A stretch of DNA of 41,175 nt from assembly GCA_023388935.1 (NCBI GenBank), contig JAEWFG010000289.1, positions 1 through 41,175 on the forward strand. Direction: 5' to 3'. Position 1 is the stretch's first letter, and each line of letters begins with the position of its first letter. The notes beneath the pieces are model-generated. The model did not search any database. It was not told where the DNA came from and was given only the letters and a program-made list of their open reading frames with translations. Made by a program: the position numbers and the translations under genes. Below, piece after piece: positions 7,198 to 15,860 of this stretch. The DNA comes from Pseudomonadota bacterium (lineage in GTDB: Bacteria; Pseudomonadota; Alphaproteobacteria; Rhizobiales; Xanthobacteraceae).

Positions 7198-8556
7198 ATG
7201 CGAAGATTGAAGTGGCTACGCAGTGCGGCGGCGTCTGCGGTCCTTGCGGCCGCCGCGCTTGGGGGCCTCGGCGGCGGCGAAGCCGCAGCTCAGGGCAAGC
7301 AGCTCACGCTGTGCTGGGCGGCGTGGGATCCGGCCAATGCGCTGGTGGAATTGGGCAAGGACTTCACGAAGCAATCCGGCATCGAGATGAAATACGAGTT
7401 CGTCCCGTGGACGAGCTATGCCGATCGCTTCCTCAATGAGCTCAATTCGCACGGCAAGCTCTGCGACCTGATCATCGGCGACAGCCAGTGGATCGGAGGC
7501 GCCGCCGAGAACAAGTGGTACGTCAAGCTCAACGACTTCTTCGACAAGGAGAAGATCTCGATGGACGATTTCGTCCCGGCGACTGTCGTGGGTTATTCGC
7601 AGTGGCCGAAGAACTCGCCGAACTATTGGGCACTGCCGGCCATGGCCGACGCCGTTGGCTGGACTTACCGCAAGGACTGGTTCTCGCGGCCGGACATTCA
7701 AACTGCGTTCAAGGCCAAATACGGCCGCGATCTGGCGCCGCCCAAAACCTATGACGAGTTGAAGCAGATCGCGGAGTTCTTCCAGGGTCGCGAGATCGAC
7801 GGCAAGAAGGTCTATGGCGCCTACATCTTCACCGAGCGCGGCTCGGAAGGCATCACCATGGGCGTCACCAACGTTCTCTACAATTACGGCTTCAGCTACG
7901 ACAATCCGAAAAAGCCGTATCAGATGCAGGGCTTCGTCAACTCAGCTGACGCGGCCAAGGGGCTCGAGTTCTATAAGGAGCTCTACAAGTGCTGCACGGC
8001 GCCGGGCATGACCAACGCCTACATGCAGGAGGGGCTGGATGCCTTCAAGTCCGGCCAGGTGGCGATGCAGATGAACTGGTTCGCCTTCTTCCCCGGCCTC
8101 TATAAGGATCCGAATGTCGGCGGCGACAAGATCGGATTCTTCGTCAACCCGGCCGGACCGAAAGGGCACTTCACCCAGCTCGGCGGACAGGGCATCTCGG
8201 TCGTGGCAACCTCCGACCGCAAGGACGACGCGCTTTCCTACATCAAATGGTTCGCGCAGCCCGCCGTGCAGCAGAAGTGGTGGCAGCTCGGCGGCTACTC
8301 GGCCCTGAAGGCCGTGGTCGATGCACCCGACTTCCCGAAGAGCGCGGCGTTCGCCCCGCAATTCCTGGAGTCGATGGGCATCGTCAAGGATTTCTGGGCC
8401 GAGCCGTCCTACGCGCAACTGCTGCTCGACATGCAGAAGCGCGTGCATGACTACGTCGTCGCCGACAAGGGCACGTCGCAGCAAGCCCTCGATCTCCTGG
8501 TCAAGGACTGGACCAAGGTGTTCAAGGAGCAGGGCAAGCAGGTCGCCTCGCAATAA
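7198..8556 (+). CDS. ABC transporter substrate-binding protein (family 1, glycerol/sugar type)
   Basis: A 452-residue extracytoplasmic binding protein. The start at 7198 is supported by GAGAGGA upstream and by the signal peptide that follows (MRRLKWLRSAAASAVLAAAALGG, cleavage near residue 31-32); the frame upstream is not protein-like. The mature protein has the layout of the family 1 carbohydrate-binding proteins, with CWAAWDPANALVELGKDFTKQSGIEMKYEFVPW near the start, a Trp/Tyr-rich middle and KSGQVAMQMNWFAFFPGL later. It opens an operon with two permeases, a small membrane protein and two ATPases, the same gene set as the glycerol importer glpSTPQUV of Rhizobium leguminosarum, where this would be GlpV. 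The downstream dihydroxyacetone kinase genes suggest a triose or polyol ligand, but the ligand is inferred. Confidence 0.9.
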   Translation: MRRLKWLRSAAASAVLAAAALGGLGGGEAAAQGKQLTLCWAAWDPANALVELGKDFTKQSGIEMKYEFVPWTSYADRFLNELNSHGKLCDLIIGDSQWIGGAAENKWYVKLNDFFDKEKISMDDFVPATVVGYSQWPKNSPNYWALPAMADAVGWTYRKDWFSRPDIQTAFKAKYGRDLAPPKTYDELKQIAEFFQGREIDGKKVYGAYIFTERGSEGITMGVTNVLYNYGFSYDNPKKPYQMQGFVNSADAAKGLEFYKELYKCCTAPGMTNAYMQEGLDAFKSGQVAMQMNWFAFFPGLYKDPNVGGDKIGFFVNPAGPKGHFTQLGGQGISVVATSDRKDDALSYIKWFAQPAVQQKWWQLGGYSALKAVVDAPDFPKSAAFAPQFLESMGIVKDFWAEPSYAQLLLDMQKRVHDYVVADKGTSQQALDLLVKDWTKVFKEQGKQVASQ

Positions 8557-8580
8557 CACGGGTACGCCATCAACCGAACC

Positions 8581-8610
8581 GGTTTCCCTGGGGAGTGCCT
8601 CGGGGAAACC
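8581..8610 (+). other. intercistronic hairpin after the binding-protein gene
   Basis: Perfect 8-base arms GGTTTCCC (8581-8588) and GGGAAACC (8603-8610) with a 14-base loop, lying between the binding-protein stop and the first permease. There is no T-run. Such hairpins often protect the binding-protein mRNA or partly stop transcription, which gives more binding protein than membrane components. That role is inferred here. Confidence 0.5.
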
Positions 8611-8633
8611 AGGCCAGCCAGCCGACGGACAAG

Positions 8634-9599
8634 ATGACGACGATCTTTCAACCTGATCATGCTACGATTGCCGGCGTGAGCGAGCCCGCCAAATCCCTCG
8701 GCACGCGCCGGGTCCGCGGCCTGTCGGACCGGACCATCGCCTGGCTGTTCGTTGCGCCGACGATCGCGCTGCTGCTCGCGATCAACATCTTTCCGCTGGT
8801 GTGGATGATCCGGCTGTCCTTCACCAGCCTCAACCTCAGCATGTCCTATCTGCCGCTGCGGTTCGTCGGGCTCGACAATTTCAGCGACATCCTTACCGAC
8901 GAGGACGTCTGGTTCCGGCTCCAGACCACGGCGCAATTCGTGATCTGGTCGGTGGCGCTCCAGGTGGTCATCGGGTATGGCCTGGCGCTCCTGATCAACC
9001 GTCAGTTTCGCGGCCACAGCTTCTGGACCACGATCATCCTCTTGCCGATGATGCTGTCACCCGCGGTCGTCGGCAATTTCTGGACGCTGCTGCTGCAGCC
9101 ACAGATCGGGCCGTTCAACTACCTGATCAGCCTGTTCACAGGGGTGCCGCCGAGTTCGTTCAGCATGACGGGACAGGTCTCGCTTGCGCCCTGGACCATC
9201 GTTCTGGTCGACACCTGGATGTGGGCGCCCTACGTCATGCTGATCTGCCTTGCCGGGCTTCGCTCCATTCCCGACTACATCTACGAGGCGGCCGAAGTCG
9301 ACCGCGCCTCGGCCTGGCGCCAATTCTGGTCGATTACGCTGCCGATGACCGTGCCGTTCCTGATGCTCGCGGTGCTGTTCCGCGCGATCGAGAACTTCAA
9401 GATGTTCGACATGGTCAATCTCCTGACGTCCGGAGGCCCGGGCTCGACCACCGAACTCGTGTCGATCACGCTCAAGCGCGCCGCGTTCGAAAAATGGCGT
9501 ACCGGTTATTCCTCGGCGCTCGCCATCATCCTGTTCGTGACCGTGTTCGGTGCGGCCAACATCTACGTCAAAGCGCTCAACAGGGTGAAGCAACGATGA
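8634..9599 (+). CDS. ABC transporter permease (MalF-like)
   Basis: A 321-residue inner-membrane protein with six expected membrane helices; the first is IAWLFVAPTIALLLAINIFPLVWMI after a cytoplasmic N-terminus. The cytoplasmic loop that contacts the ATPase is visible as YEAAEVDRASAWRQFWSITLPM, a form of the EAA motif. I start at the ATG at 8634; a GTG at 8595 is in frame but lies in the hairpin, and a GTG at 8676 is also possible. It corresponds to GlpP-type permeases. The stop codon overlaps the start of the next permease gene (ATGA), which indicates coupled translation. Confidence 0.9.
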   Translation: MTTIFQPDHATIAGVSEPAKSLGTRRVRGLSDRTIAWLFVAPTIALLLAINIFPLVWMIRLSFTSLNLSMSYLPLRFVGLDNFSDILTDEDVWFRLQTTAQFVIWSVALQVVIGYGLALLINRQFRGHSFWTTIILLPMMLSPAVVGNFWTLLLQPQIGPFNYLISLFTGVPPSSFSMTGQVSLAPWTIVLVDTWMWAPYVMLICLAGLRSIPDYIYEAAEVDRASAWRQFWSITLPMTVPFLMLAVLFRAIENFKMFDMVNLLTSGGPGSTTELVSITLKRAAFEKWRTGYSSALAIILFVTVFGAANIYVKALNRVKQR

Positions 9600-10558
9600 C
9601 CGATGCCGTTGCCAGATCAACCGCTCATTCCATCGTCGAATCTTCGCCGCGCGGAAAAGTCGTGGCCGGCGGCTTTGTCATTCTCTACGCCGTGATCACG
9701 ATCCTTCCGCTGCTCTGGATCCTCGCAACCGCATTCAAGTCGCAAAGCGACGCGATTGCCTACCCGCCCAAGGTTCTCTTCGAGCCGACCCTCGAAGGCT
9801 ACGTAAACCTGTTTACCGTCCGCACCCGCCAGACGCCGGAGTTCATCGCCAAGCTGCCACCGCCGGAGACGTGGTACGACAAGCTCGTGCGCCAGCACGA
9901 CATGGTGATTGCCGGACCATCGAAGGTCGTGCCGCGCTTCGTCAATTCGCTGATCATCGGGTTCGGTTCGACGTTCCTGGCCGTCTTCCTCGGTACGCTC
10001 GCGGCCTACGCATTCTCCCGCTTCCGCATTCCGTTGGCCGATGATCTCCTGTTCTTCATCCTGTCGACGCGCATGATGCCGCCGGTCGCGGTCGCGATCC
10101 CGATCTATCTGATGTACCGGCAACTCAACCTGACCGACACCAGGCTCGGCATGATCCTGCTCTACACTGCCGTGAACGTCTCGCTCGCTGTCTGGCTGCT
10201 CAAGGGGTTCATCGACGAGATCCCGCGCGAGTATGAGGAGGCGGCTCTGGTCGATGGCTATACGCGGCTGCAGGCCCTGCGCAAGGTGGTTTTGCCGCAG
10301 GCCGTCACGGGTATAGCGGCAACCGCGATCTTCTGCCTGATCTTCTCGTGGAACGAATATGCCTTCGCGGTTCTCCTGACGAGCGGTGAGGCGCAGACGA
10401 TGCCGCCCTTCATCCCCTTCATCATCGGCGAGGGCGGGCAGGATTGGCCGGCCGTTGCTGCCGCAACGACGCTGTTCGTGGTCCCGATCGTCCTGTTCAC
10501 CGTGTTGTTGCGCAAGCACCTGTTGCGCGGCATCACCTTCGGAGCTGTGCGCAAATGA
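9596..10558 (+). CDS. ABC transporter permease (MalG-like)
   Basis: A 320-residue inner-membrane protein. The N-terminal helix GGFVILYAVITILPLLWILATAFK is followed by a long periplasmic loop (about residues 45-115) and five more helices. The EAA loop reads EYEEAALVDGYTRLQALRKVVLPQ. It starts in an ATGA overlap with the first permease and ends in an ATGA overlap with the small membrane protein. It forms the second half of the membrane channel with the first permease and corresponds to GlpQ-type permeases. Confidence 0.92.
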   Translation: MTDAVARSTAHSIVESSPRGKVVAGGFVILYAVITILPLLWILATAFKSQSDAIAYPPKVLFEPTLEGYVNLFTVRTRQTPEFIAKLPPPETWYDKLVRQHDMVIAGPSKVVPRFVNSLIIGFGSTFLAVFLGTLAAYAFSRFRIPLADDLLFFILSTRMMPPVAVAIPIYLMYRQLNLTDTRLGMILLYTAVNVSLAVWLLKGFIDEIPREYEEAALVDGYTRLQALRKVVLPQAVTGIAATAIFCLIFSWNEYAFAVLLTSGEAQTMPPFIPFIIGEGGQDWPAVAAATTLFVVPIVLFTVLLRKHLLRGITFGAVRK

Positions 10559-10755
10559 GCGGTCCTGCGCTTGCCAAAGGCGGAGTGTCCCGCTGGTTCC
10601 GTCGCGGACCCTGGGAGGCGGTCGCGATGACCCTGATCGGGGGCGGCATCATCATGCTGGTGCAGCCGTGGTCGATTGATCTTTACAGCTATTCCTTCGT
10701 AACGATCCTCGCCGGCACGGTTGGCTACGTCATCGTCAGCCATTTTCCGGAGTAG
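10555..10755 (+). CDS. small two-helix membrane protein of the ABC importer operon
   Basis: A 66-residue protein with an Arg-rich N-terminus (SRWFRRGPWE) and two membrane segments (AVAMTLIGGGIIMLVQPW and YSFVTILAGTVGYVIVSHF). The start is fixed by the ATGA overlap with the permease stop. It sits where the rhizobial glycerol importer carries the small protein GlpU, and I infer the same role. The function of GlpU-type proteins is not clear; an accessory subunit of the importer is the simplest view. The next ATPase gene starts 10 bases later. Confidence 0.75.
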   Translation: MSGPALAKGGVSRWFRRGPWEAVAMTLIGGGIIMLVQPWSIDLYSYSFVTILAGTVGYVIVSHFPE

Positions 10756-10765
10756 GGCGGCAGCC

Positions 10766-11863
10766 ATGGCCCAAATCCGCGTCGAAAACCTGCGCAAGTC
10801 GTTCGATCAGTTCGCGGCCGTGCAAGGCTCGAACTTCACCATCGACGACGGCACCTTTTTTGCGATGCTCGGGCCCTCCGGTTGCGGCAAGACCACCACC
10901 TTGCGGATGATTGCGGGCCTCGAACTGCCGACCGAGGGAAAAATCCTGCTCGATGGCGAGGACGTGACGTTCCGCCGTGCCGCCGCCCGCGACATCGCCT
11001 TCGTCTTCCAGCTCTTCGCGCTCTATCCGCACATGAATGTCGCAGACAACATCGGCTTTCCCTTGAAGTGCCAGGGTATGGGCCGCCGTGACGTTCGCGA
11101 GCTGGTCCAGGAAACCGCGCGGCTCCTGCGGATCGAACATCTCCTGTCGAGCAAGACGTCCAAACTGTCGGGTGGCGACCGGCAGCGCGTCGCACTCGGG
11201 CGCGCCATGGTGAGACGGCCGAAGGCCTTCCTGATGGACGAGCCGTTGGGCGCGCTCGACGCCGAGTTCCGTCATCTGATGTGCAGCGAGCTTCGCGATC
11301 TGCACGACCGCATTGGGGCGACCACGGTCTACGTGACGCACGATCAGCTCGAGGCGATGTCGATGGCGGATCAGATCGCCGTCATGAACGGGGGACGTGT
11401 CGAACAGATCGGCTCGCCGCAGGAGATCTACGACCGGCCCGCGACGATGTTTGTGGCCGACTTCATCGGCTCGCCGCCCATGAATTTTCTGCGCTTCGAG
11501 AGCGGCCTGCGCTCCGGCGATCGAGCGATCAGCTTCCATGACGCTCCGATCGCGGTGCCGGAGATTTGCGAGGATCGCGCGCGCGCACTGCTGGCGCTCG
11601 GAATCCGGCCGGAGCACATCCGATTCGCCGATGCGGCTCCGCTCCGCGGCGAGGTGTTCGGCGCCGAATATCTCGGCACCACGCAGATCGTCACCGTGAA
11701 CACGCAACACGGGCGCATCGCGGCGCGGCTGCCCTCCAGCGCGTCGGTGCGGATCGGTGAGACGGTGGGTCTTGAATTCCACTCCGAGAGGCTCGCGCTG
11801 TTCGATGTCGGCAGCGGCCTTGCTATTCGAACCGCCAATGGGGGGAGGGTGCGCCATGGCTGA
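10766..11863 (+). CDS. ABC transporter ATP-binding protein 1
   Basis: A 365-residue ATPase of the sugar/glycerol importer type. Walker A is GPSGCGKTT (36-44), the Q-loop is VFQLFALYPH, the signature is LSGGDRQR (Asp where Gln or Glu is usual), Walker B is FLMDEPLGALD and the switch His is in YVTHDQ. The C-terminal third is a TOBE-like regulatory domain (about residues 240-365) as in MalK and UgpC. The GlpS/GlpT pair of rhizobia has the same arrangement of two different ATPases in one importer. The stop overlaps the start of the second ATPase by eight bases. Confidence 0.93.
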   Translation: MAQIRVENLRKSFDQFAAVQGSNFTIDDGTFFAMLGPSGCGKTTTLRMIAGLELPTEGKILLDGEDVTFRRAAARDIAFVFQLFALYPHMNVADNIGFPLKCQGMGRRDVRELVQETARLLRIEHLLSSKTSKLSGGDRQRVALGRAMVRRPKAFLMDEPLGALDAEFRHLMCSELRDLHDRIGATTVYVTHDQLEAMSMADQIAVMNGGRVEQIGSPQEIYDRPATMFVADFIGSPPMNFLRFESGLRSGDRAISFHDAPIAVPEICEDRARALLALGIRPEHIRFADAAPLRGEVFGAEYLGTTQIVTVNTQHGRIAARLPSSASVRIGETVGLEFHSERLALFDVGSGLAIRTANGGRVRHG

Positions 11864-12881
11864 CGTCGCCTTACGCAACATCAGCAAGCGTTTCGGCACG
11901 ACGGAGGCGGTGTGCGAGCTCTCGCTGACGGTGAACGATGGAGAATTCCTGGTTCTGCTTGGGCCGAGCGGCGCCGGCAAGACCACGACATTGCGGCTGA
12001 TTACCGGGCTCGAGACCCCCGACGCCGGCTCGGTCATGATCGACGGCCGCGACGTGACGCATGATCCGCCTGGATCGCGCGATATCGCGTTCGTCTTTCA
12101 GCAGTATTCGCTGTATCCGCACCTCTCGGTCTATGACAATCTTGCGTTCCCACTGCGCTCTCCCGCGCGGCGCGTGCCGGAGCCGGTGATCCGCAAGCGC
12201 GTCGAGCAGACGGCGGAGCTGTTGCATATTGCAAGCAAGCTGAACAACCGTGCGACCCGCCTGTCCGGCGGCGAAATGCAGCGGGTGGCGATCGGCCGCG
12301 CGCTGGTTCGCGATCCCTCGATCTACCTGATGGACGAGCCGCTCTCGTCGCTGGATGCGAAGCTTCGTGCCGAGCTTCGTCTCGAGCTCAAGCGGATCCA
12401 GCTCGAGCTTGGCGCGACCATTCTCTACGTGACCCACGACCAGGTCGAGGCTATGACCATGGCCTCCCGGATCGGCGTGATCAGGGACGGCCAGCTTCTT
12501 CAGTGTGGCACGCCACGCGAGATCTACGAAAGCCCCTCCAGCAACTATGTCGCCTCGCGCCTCGGCACGCCCCAGATCAACTTCCTTCCGGCCCGCCTGT
12601 TGTCCGACGTACCGGTACCGCCGGGGACGGAGACTGTCGGCATCCGCACCGAACACCTGCAGATCGTTGCGCGCAACGGGGGAGGGATGGTTGGCCGGGT
12701 GCACCGCGTCGAGCACCTCGGCGAGCAGAATCACGTTCACCTGGACTATAAGGGCGAGATGCTGGTGACGCTTGCAGATCCGCATCAGCCGCTTCAGTCC
12801 GGCCAGGAGGTAGAACTGCGTCTGCTGCATCCGCTCTATTTCGATCGCGCAGGCCAACGCATCCCGGCGATGGTTCACTAG
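11856..12881 (+). CDS. ABC transporter ATP-binding protein 2
   Basis: A 341-residue ATPase. Walker A is GPSGAGKTT (36-44), the Q-loop is VFQQYSLYPH, the signature is LSGGEMQRVAIGRAL, Walker B is YLMDEPLSSLDAK and the switch His is in YVTHDQVEAMTMA. A TOBE-like C-terminal domain follows from about residue 235. Together with ATPase 1 it would form a heterodimer that powers the two permeases. The DhaL gene follows after 12 bases, so importer and kinase genes very probably share one transcript. Confidence 0.93.
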   Translation: MADVALRNISKRFGTTEAVCELSLTVNDGEFLVLLGPSGAGKTTTLRLITGLETPDAGSVMIDGRDVTHDPPGSRDIAFVFQQYSLYPHLSVYDNLAFPLRSPARRVPEPVIRKRVEQTAELLHIASKLNNRATRLSGGEMQRVAIGRALVRDPSIYLMDEPLSSLDAKLRAELRLELKRIQLELGATILYVTHDQVEAMTMASRIGVIRDGQLLQCGTPREIYESPSSNYVASRLGTPQINFLPARLLSDVPVPPGTETVGIRTEHLQIVARNGGGMVGRVHRVEHLGEQNHVHLDYKGEMLVTLADPHQPLQSGQEVELRLLHPLYFDRAGQRIPAMVH

Positions 12882-12893
12882 AGGATCAACTCG

Positions 12894-13517
12894 ATGTCGC
12901 TTCAACCCGAGAGCTTCAGATCGCTGGTCAAGGTGGCCGCAGAGCGGATCATCGCGAGCGCACCGGAGCTCACGACGCTGGATCAGGCGATCGGCGACGG
13001 CGACCACGGAACAAACATGAAGCGGGGCTTCGAGGCCGTGCTCGGCAAGCTCGATGCCATCTCGGCACAGCCGTTGGACGAGGCGCTGAAGATGATCGGC
13101 AAAACCCTCGTGATGACGGTTGGAGGCGCCTCCGGGCCGCTCTACGGCAGCTTCTTTCTGGCCGCGGGCGACGCGCTCTCGCACGACAAGCAATTGCCGG
13201 AGGATCTTGCCGATGTTTTCGGCAGCGGCGTGAACGCGGTGAGTGCGCGAGGCCGCTCGCAGGCCGGCGAAAAGACCATGCTCGACGTGCTCGTTCCGGT
13301 CCTGGAAACACTGAAGACATCGGCCGGCCAGCCGGATCTGATCGCGCAGGTCCGAACCACTGCGGCCGAAGCAGTCGAGCGGACTGCGCCGATGCAGGCG
13401 ACCAAGGGGCGGGCGTCGTTCCTCGGAGCGCGCAGCATTGGACATGTCGATCCCGGCGCGCGTTCGAGCTGCGTCCTCGTGCAGGCGGTGTGCGCAAGCC
13501 TGGAGGGACGGCAATGA
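12894..13517 (+). CDS. dhaL: DhaL, ADP-binding subunit of PEP-dependent dihydroxyacetone kinase
   Basis: A 207-residue protein that carries tightly bound ADP, takes phosphate from DhaM and passes it to the substrate on DhaK. The three aspartates that hold the Mg-nucleotide are visible in LDQAIGDGDHGTNM as D30, D35 and D37, the same numbers as in the Escherichia coli protein. Further family segments are GGASGPLYGSFF, GEKTMLDVL and KGRASFLGARSIGHVDPGA. The length is normal for a stand-alone DhaL, not an ATP-dependent fused kinase. Its stop overlaps the DhaM start (ATGA). Confidence 0.95.
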   Translation: MSLQPESFRSLVKVAAERIIASAPELTTLDQAIGDGDHGTNMKRGFEAVLGKLDAISAQPLDEALKMIGKTLVMTVGGASGPLYGSFFLAAGDALSHDKQLPEDLADVFGSGVNAVSARGRSQAGEKTMLDVLVPVLETLKTSAGQPDLIAQVRTTAAEAVERTAPMQATKGRASFLGARSIGHVDPGARSSCVLVQAVCASLEGRQ

Positions 13518-13906
13518 CCGACACGGTGGGTATCGTGATCGTCTCGCATTCGAAGGACATCGCCAAGGGCACCGCCGACATGGTGCGGCAGATGGTCGGC
13601 AGCGAGGTCAAGGTGGCCTTCTGCGGCGGCAATCCCGACGGCGGGCTCGGCACCAGCGTGTCGCTGATCATCGATGCCATCAACGATGCCTGGTCGGCGA
13701 AGGGCGTCGCGATCCTCGTCGATCTCGGCGGCGCCGAAACAAACAGCGAGATGGCGGTCGAAATGCTGGAGCCTGCACGGCGCGATCTCGTTGTTGTATG
13801 CAACGCGCCGATCGTGGAGGGCGCCGTGATGGCGGCGACCGAGGCGGCAGGCGGCAGCTCACTGGCCCAGGTCAAGGCCGTGGCCGAGGAACTCTCTGCC
13901 GACTGA
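13514..13906 (+). CDS. dhaM: DhaM, EIIA-type phosphotransfer subunit of dihydroxyacetone kinase
   Basis: A 130-residue protein of the mannose EIIA fold. The phosphate-accepting histidine is H12 in GIVIVSHSKDIAKG. Later segments FCGGNPDGGLGTS and VDLGGAETNSEMAVEML are typical of DhaM. Here the protein holds only the EIIA domain. In E. coli DhaM the EIIA domain is fused to HPr and EI-like domains; in this operon those two functions follow as separate genes. The start at 13514 is set by the ATGA overlap with dhaL. Confidence 0.93.
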   Translation: MTDTVGIVIVSHSKDIAKGTADMVRQMVGSEVKVAFCGGNPDGGLGTSVSLIIDAINDAWSAKGVAILVDLGGAETNSEMAVEMLEPARRDLVVVCNAPIVEGAVMAATEAAGGSSLAQVKAVAEELSAD

Positions 13907-13930
13907 ATGTCGGCGAAGCGATGATGGACG

Positions 13931-14239
13931 ATGAGCATGCTGGATAAAGCGGACGGACAGATCTTCACCGGCAATGTGCGCCTGGTGCACGCGGTAGGCA
14001 TGCATGCGCGCCCGGCGGTCAAGCTGACCAAGCTTGCCAAGAAATTCCAGGCGCAGATTTTCGTTCGAGTCGCAGGCGCAGCCGATTGGATCAATGCCAA
14101 GAGCGTTGCCAAGATCATGGCGATGCGCGCCGCGCACGGCAGCACGATCGAGATCAAGGCGTCCGGCAGTGACGCCGAAGCTGCGGTTGCGGCGCTGGTC
14201 GATCTGATCGCAACCGACTTTCCAGACGAGGCTTCGTAG
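13931..14239 (+). CDS. HPr-family phosphocarrier protein
   Basis: A 102-residue protein with an HPr domain preceded by a short extra N-terminus. The active-site histidine is H25 in VGMHARPAVKL, and the regulatory-serine region reads NAKSVAKIMAM. It should take phosphate from the adjacent Enzyme I and hand it to DhaM. A second ATG at 13937 could be the real start. It lies 24 bases after dhaM and one base before the Enzyme I gene. It appears dedicated to the kinase, since no sugar-specific PTS permease is nearby. Confidence 0.93.
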   Translation: MSMLDKADGQIFTGNVRLVHAVGMHARPAVKLTKLAKKFQAQIFVRVAGAADWINAKSVAKIMAMRAAHGSTIEIKASGSDAEAAVAALVDLIATDFPDEAS

Positions 14240-14240
14240 C

Positions 14241-15860
14241 ATGCAGGGCGGTGTGACGGCACTGGCTTACCGCGGCAGAACCGCCTCGATCGGCTTTGCC
14301 CACGGTCCGTTCGTCCGTGTCGGTGCCGGCACGAATAGCGAGCGCGTCGCCGGCACGCTGGTCGAGGAGGCGCTCGCTCTTCGCAGCGCGATTGATACCG
14401 CAAGCGGGCAGATTGCGGAGCTTGCCACGATCGCTGGAGGTGAAGCCGCGCAGATTCTCGAATTCCAGGTCGCGCTCCTGGAGGATGAGGAGTTCATCGA
14501 GGCGATTTTCACGTCGATCGGCGAGGGAGATGCTGCGGATGTCGCCTGGCGTTCGGCGCTCGACGAGCAGATCGCGGATTACAATTCGGCGGAAGACGAA
14601 TATCTCAAGGCGCGCTCTTCCGACCTCGCTGACCTCCGCGACCGCGTGATGAATGTCCTGCGGGGAGGCGAGGGCCACACCCAGATGATTCCGAGCGGCG
14701 CAATCGTCTGCGCCGACGATCTGCCGCCCTCGCGATTCCTGGAGATCGACTGGTCTGACGGCGGCGGTCTGGCGTTGTTGCGCGGCAGTCCCACCAGCCA
14801 CGTCGCGATGCTGGCGCGCGCGCGGGGCATTCCCATGGTCGTGCAGCTCGGCGCCATTCCAGACGCCGGGGTCACGGCGCTGCTCGACGGCGAGGGAGCA
14901 ACGCTCGAACTCGATCCCAGTGCCGAGCAGCTCCGCCTGTTCGAGAAGCGGCGCGACATCCACCGCAAGAGCCGGGCGTCGGCCCGCGCGATCCTGCGGC
15001 GGCCGACGGCGTCCTGGCGCGGCGAGCGGATCAAGCTGTTCATCAATATCCAGCGCGTCGAGGATCTCGAGCATGCGGACGCGCAATACGCCGACGGCAT
15101 CGGCCTGATGCGCACCGAGTTTCTGCTCACCGAGCCTGGCGGCCTGCCCGACGAGGAGACGCAGTTCCAGGCCTACGATGCCGTCCTGCGCTGGGCCGAC
15201 CGCCGGCCGGTCACGATCCGCACCTTCGATGCGGGCGGTGACAAGCCGGTGCCAGGATTCACGATCGATGGCGAGGCCAATCCCTTCCTGGGAGTTCGCG
15301 GCTTGCGGCTCTGCCTGGCCCGGCCCGAGATCTTTGCCGTCCAGCTCCGTGCCCTGGCCCGGGCCGCCGTGCGTGGAAACCTCAAGGTCATGTTTCCGAT
15401 GGTCACGACGGCGGACGAGCTCGAGGCTGGGCGGAAGGTGTTCGCCGAAACCGTGCAGCGCTTGCAGGCCGAGGGCATTGCCGCGATGCTTCCCGAGCTG
15501 GGAATCATGGTCGAAGTCCCCGCGGCGGCCCTGGCGATTGCGAAGTTCAAGGCCTCCTTCTTTTCGATCGGCTCAAACGATCTCGCGCAATATGTTCTTG
15601 CCTGCGACCGTTCCAACGGAGCTCTCATCCCCTTGATGGATCCCCTGCATCCGGCCGTGCTCGAGTTGATCGCACGGACCGCGGAACATGGGCGGCGCGC
15701 CGGCATCAGCGTCAGCCTGTGCGGCGACATGGCGAGTGAACCGGGCTGTCTGCCGGCGTTGCTGAACTGTGGCCTGCGCGAGCTTTCCGTGAATGCATCG
15801 ACGCTCGCGCAGATCAAGCAGACGATCGACGCGCTGAGCAGCGGAGGCGGCGTTGGCTGA
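14241..15860 (+). CDS. PTS Enzyme I (phosphoenolpyruvate-protein phosphotransferase)
   Basis: A 539-residue Enzyme I that takes phosphate from PEP. The phosphorylated histidine is H187 in SPTSHVAMLARARGIPMV. The PEP-binding barrel follows, with GIGLMRTEFLL, RTFDAGGDKPVPGF, NPFLGVRGLRL, LGIMVEVPAAAL, FFSIGSNDLAQYVLACDRSN and the Cys region SLCGDMASEPG. It lacks the N-terminal GAF domain of the nitrogen-PTS enzyme PtsP, so it is a plain Enzyme I. It starts one base after HPr. Its end overlaps the helix-turn-helix gene by eight bases. With HPr it would feed DhaM. Confidence 0.95.
   Translation: MQGGVTALAYRGRTASIGFAHGPFVRVGAGTNSERVAGTLVEEALALRSAIDTASGQIAELATIAGGEAAQILEFQVALLEDEEFIEAIFTSIGEGDAADVAWRSALDEQIADYNSAEDEYLKARSSDLADLRDRVMNVLRGGEGHTQMIPSGAIVCADDLPPSRFLEIDWSDGGGLALLRGSPTSHVAMLARARGIPMVVQLGAIPDAGVTALLDGEGATLELDPSAEQLRLFEKRRDIHRKSRASARAILRRPTASWRGERIKLFINIQRVEDLEHADAQYADGIGLMRTEFLLTEPGGLPDEETQFQAYDAVLRWADRRPVTIRTFDAGGDKPVPGFTIDGEANPFLGVRGLRLCLARPEIFAVQLRALARAAVRGNLKVMFPMVTTADELEAGRKVFAETVQRLQAEGIAAMLPELGIMVEVPAAALAIAKFKASFFSIGSNDLAQYVLACDRSNGALIPLMDPLHPAVLELIARTAEHGRRAGISVSLCGDMASEPGCLPALLNCGLRELSVNASTLAQIKQTIDALSSGGGVG

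Noticed and set aside
8801..9595. Long in-frame extension upstream of the second permease
   Set aside because: It lies in a wrong frame of the first permease gene. The ATGA overlap at 9596 and the signal-like first helix mark the true start.
11871..13514. Minus-strand open frame of 547 codons opposite the second ATPase and dhaL
   Set aside because: It is a shadow of GC-rich coding sequence. The plus strand has complete ATPase and DhaL motifs there, and the minus frame is His/Arg-rich without any family pattern.
14241..15860. Enzyme I as the nitrogen-PTS protein PtsP
   Set aside because: There is no N-terminal GAF domain; the length and its place beside HPr and DhaM fit a plain Enzyme I of the Dha relay.
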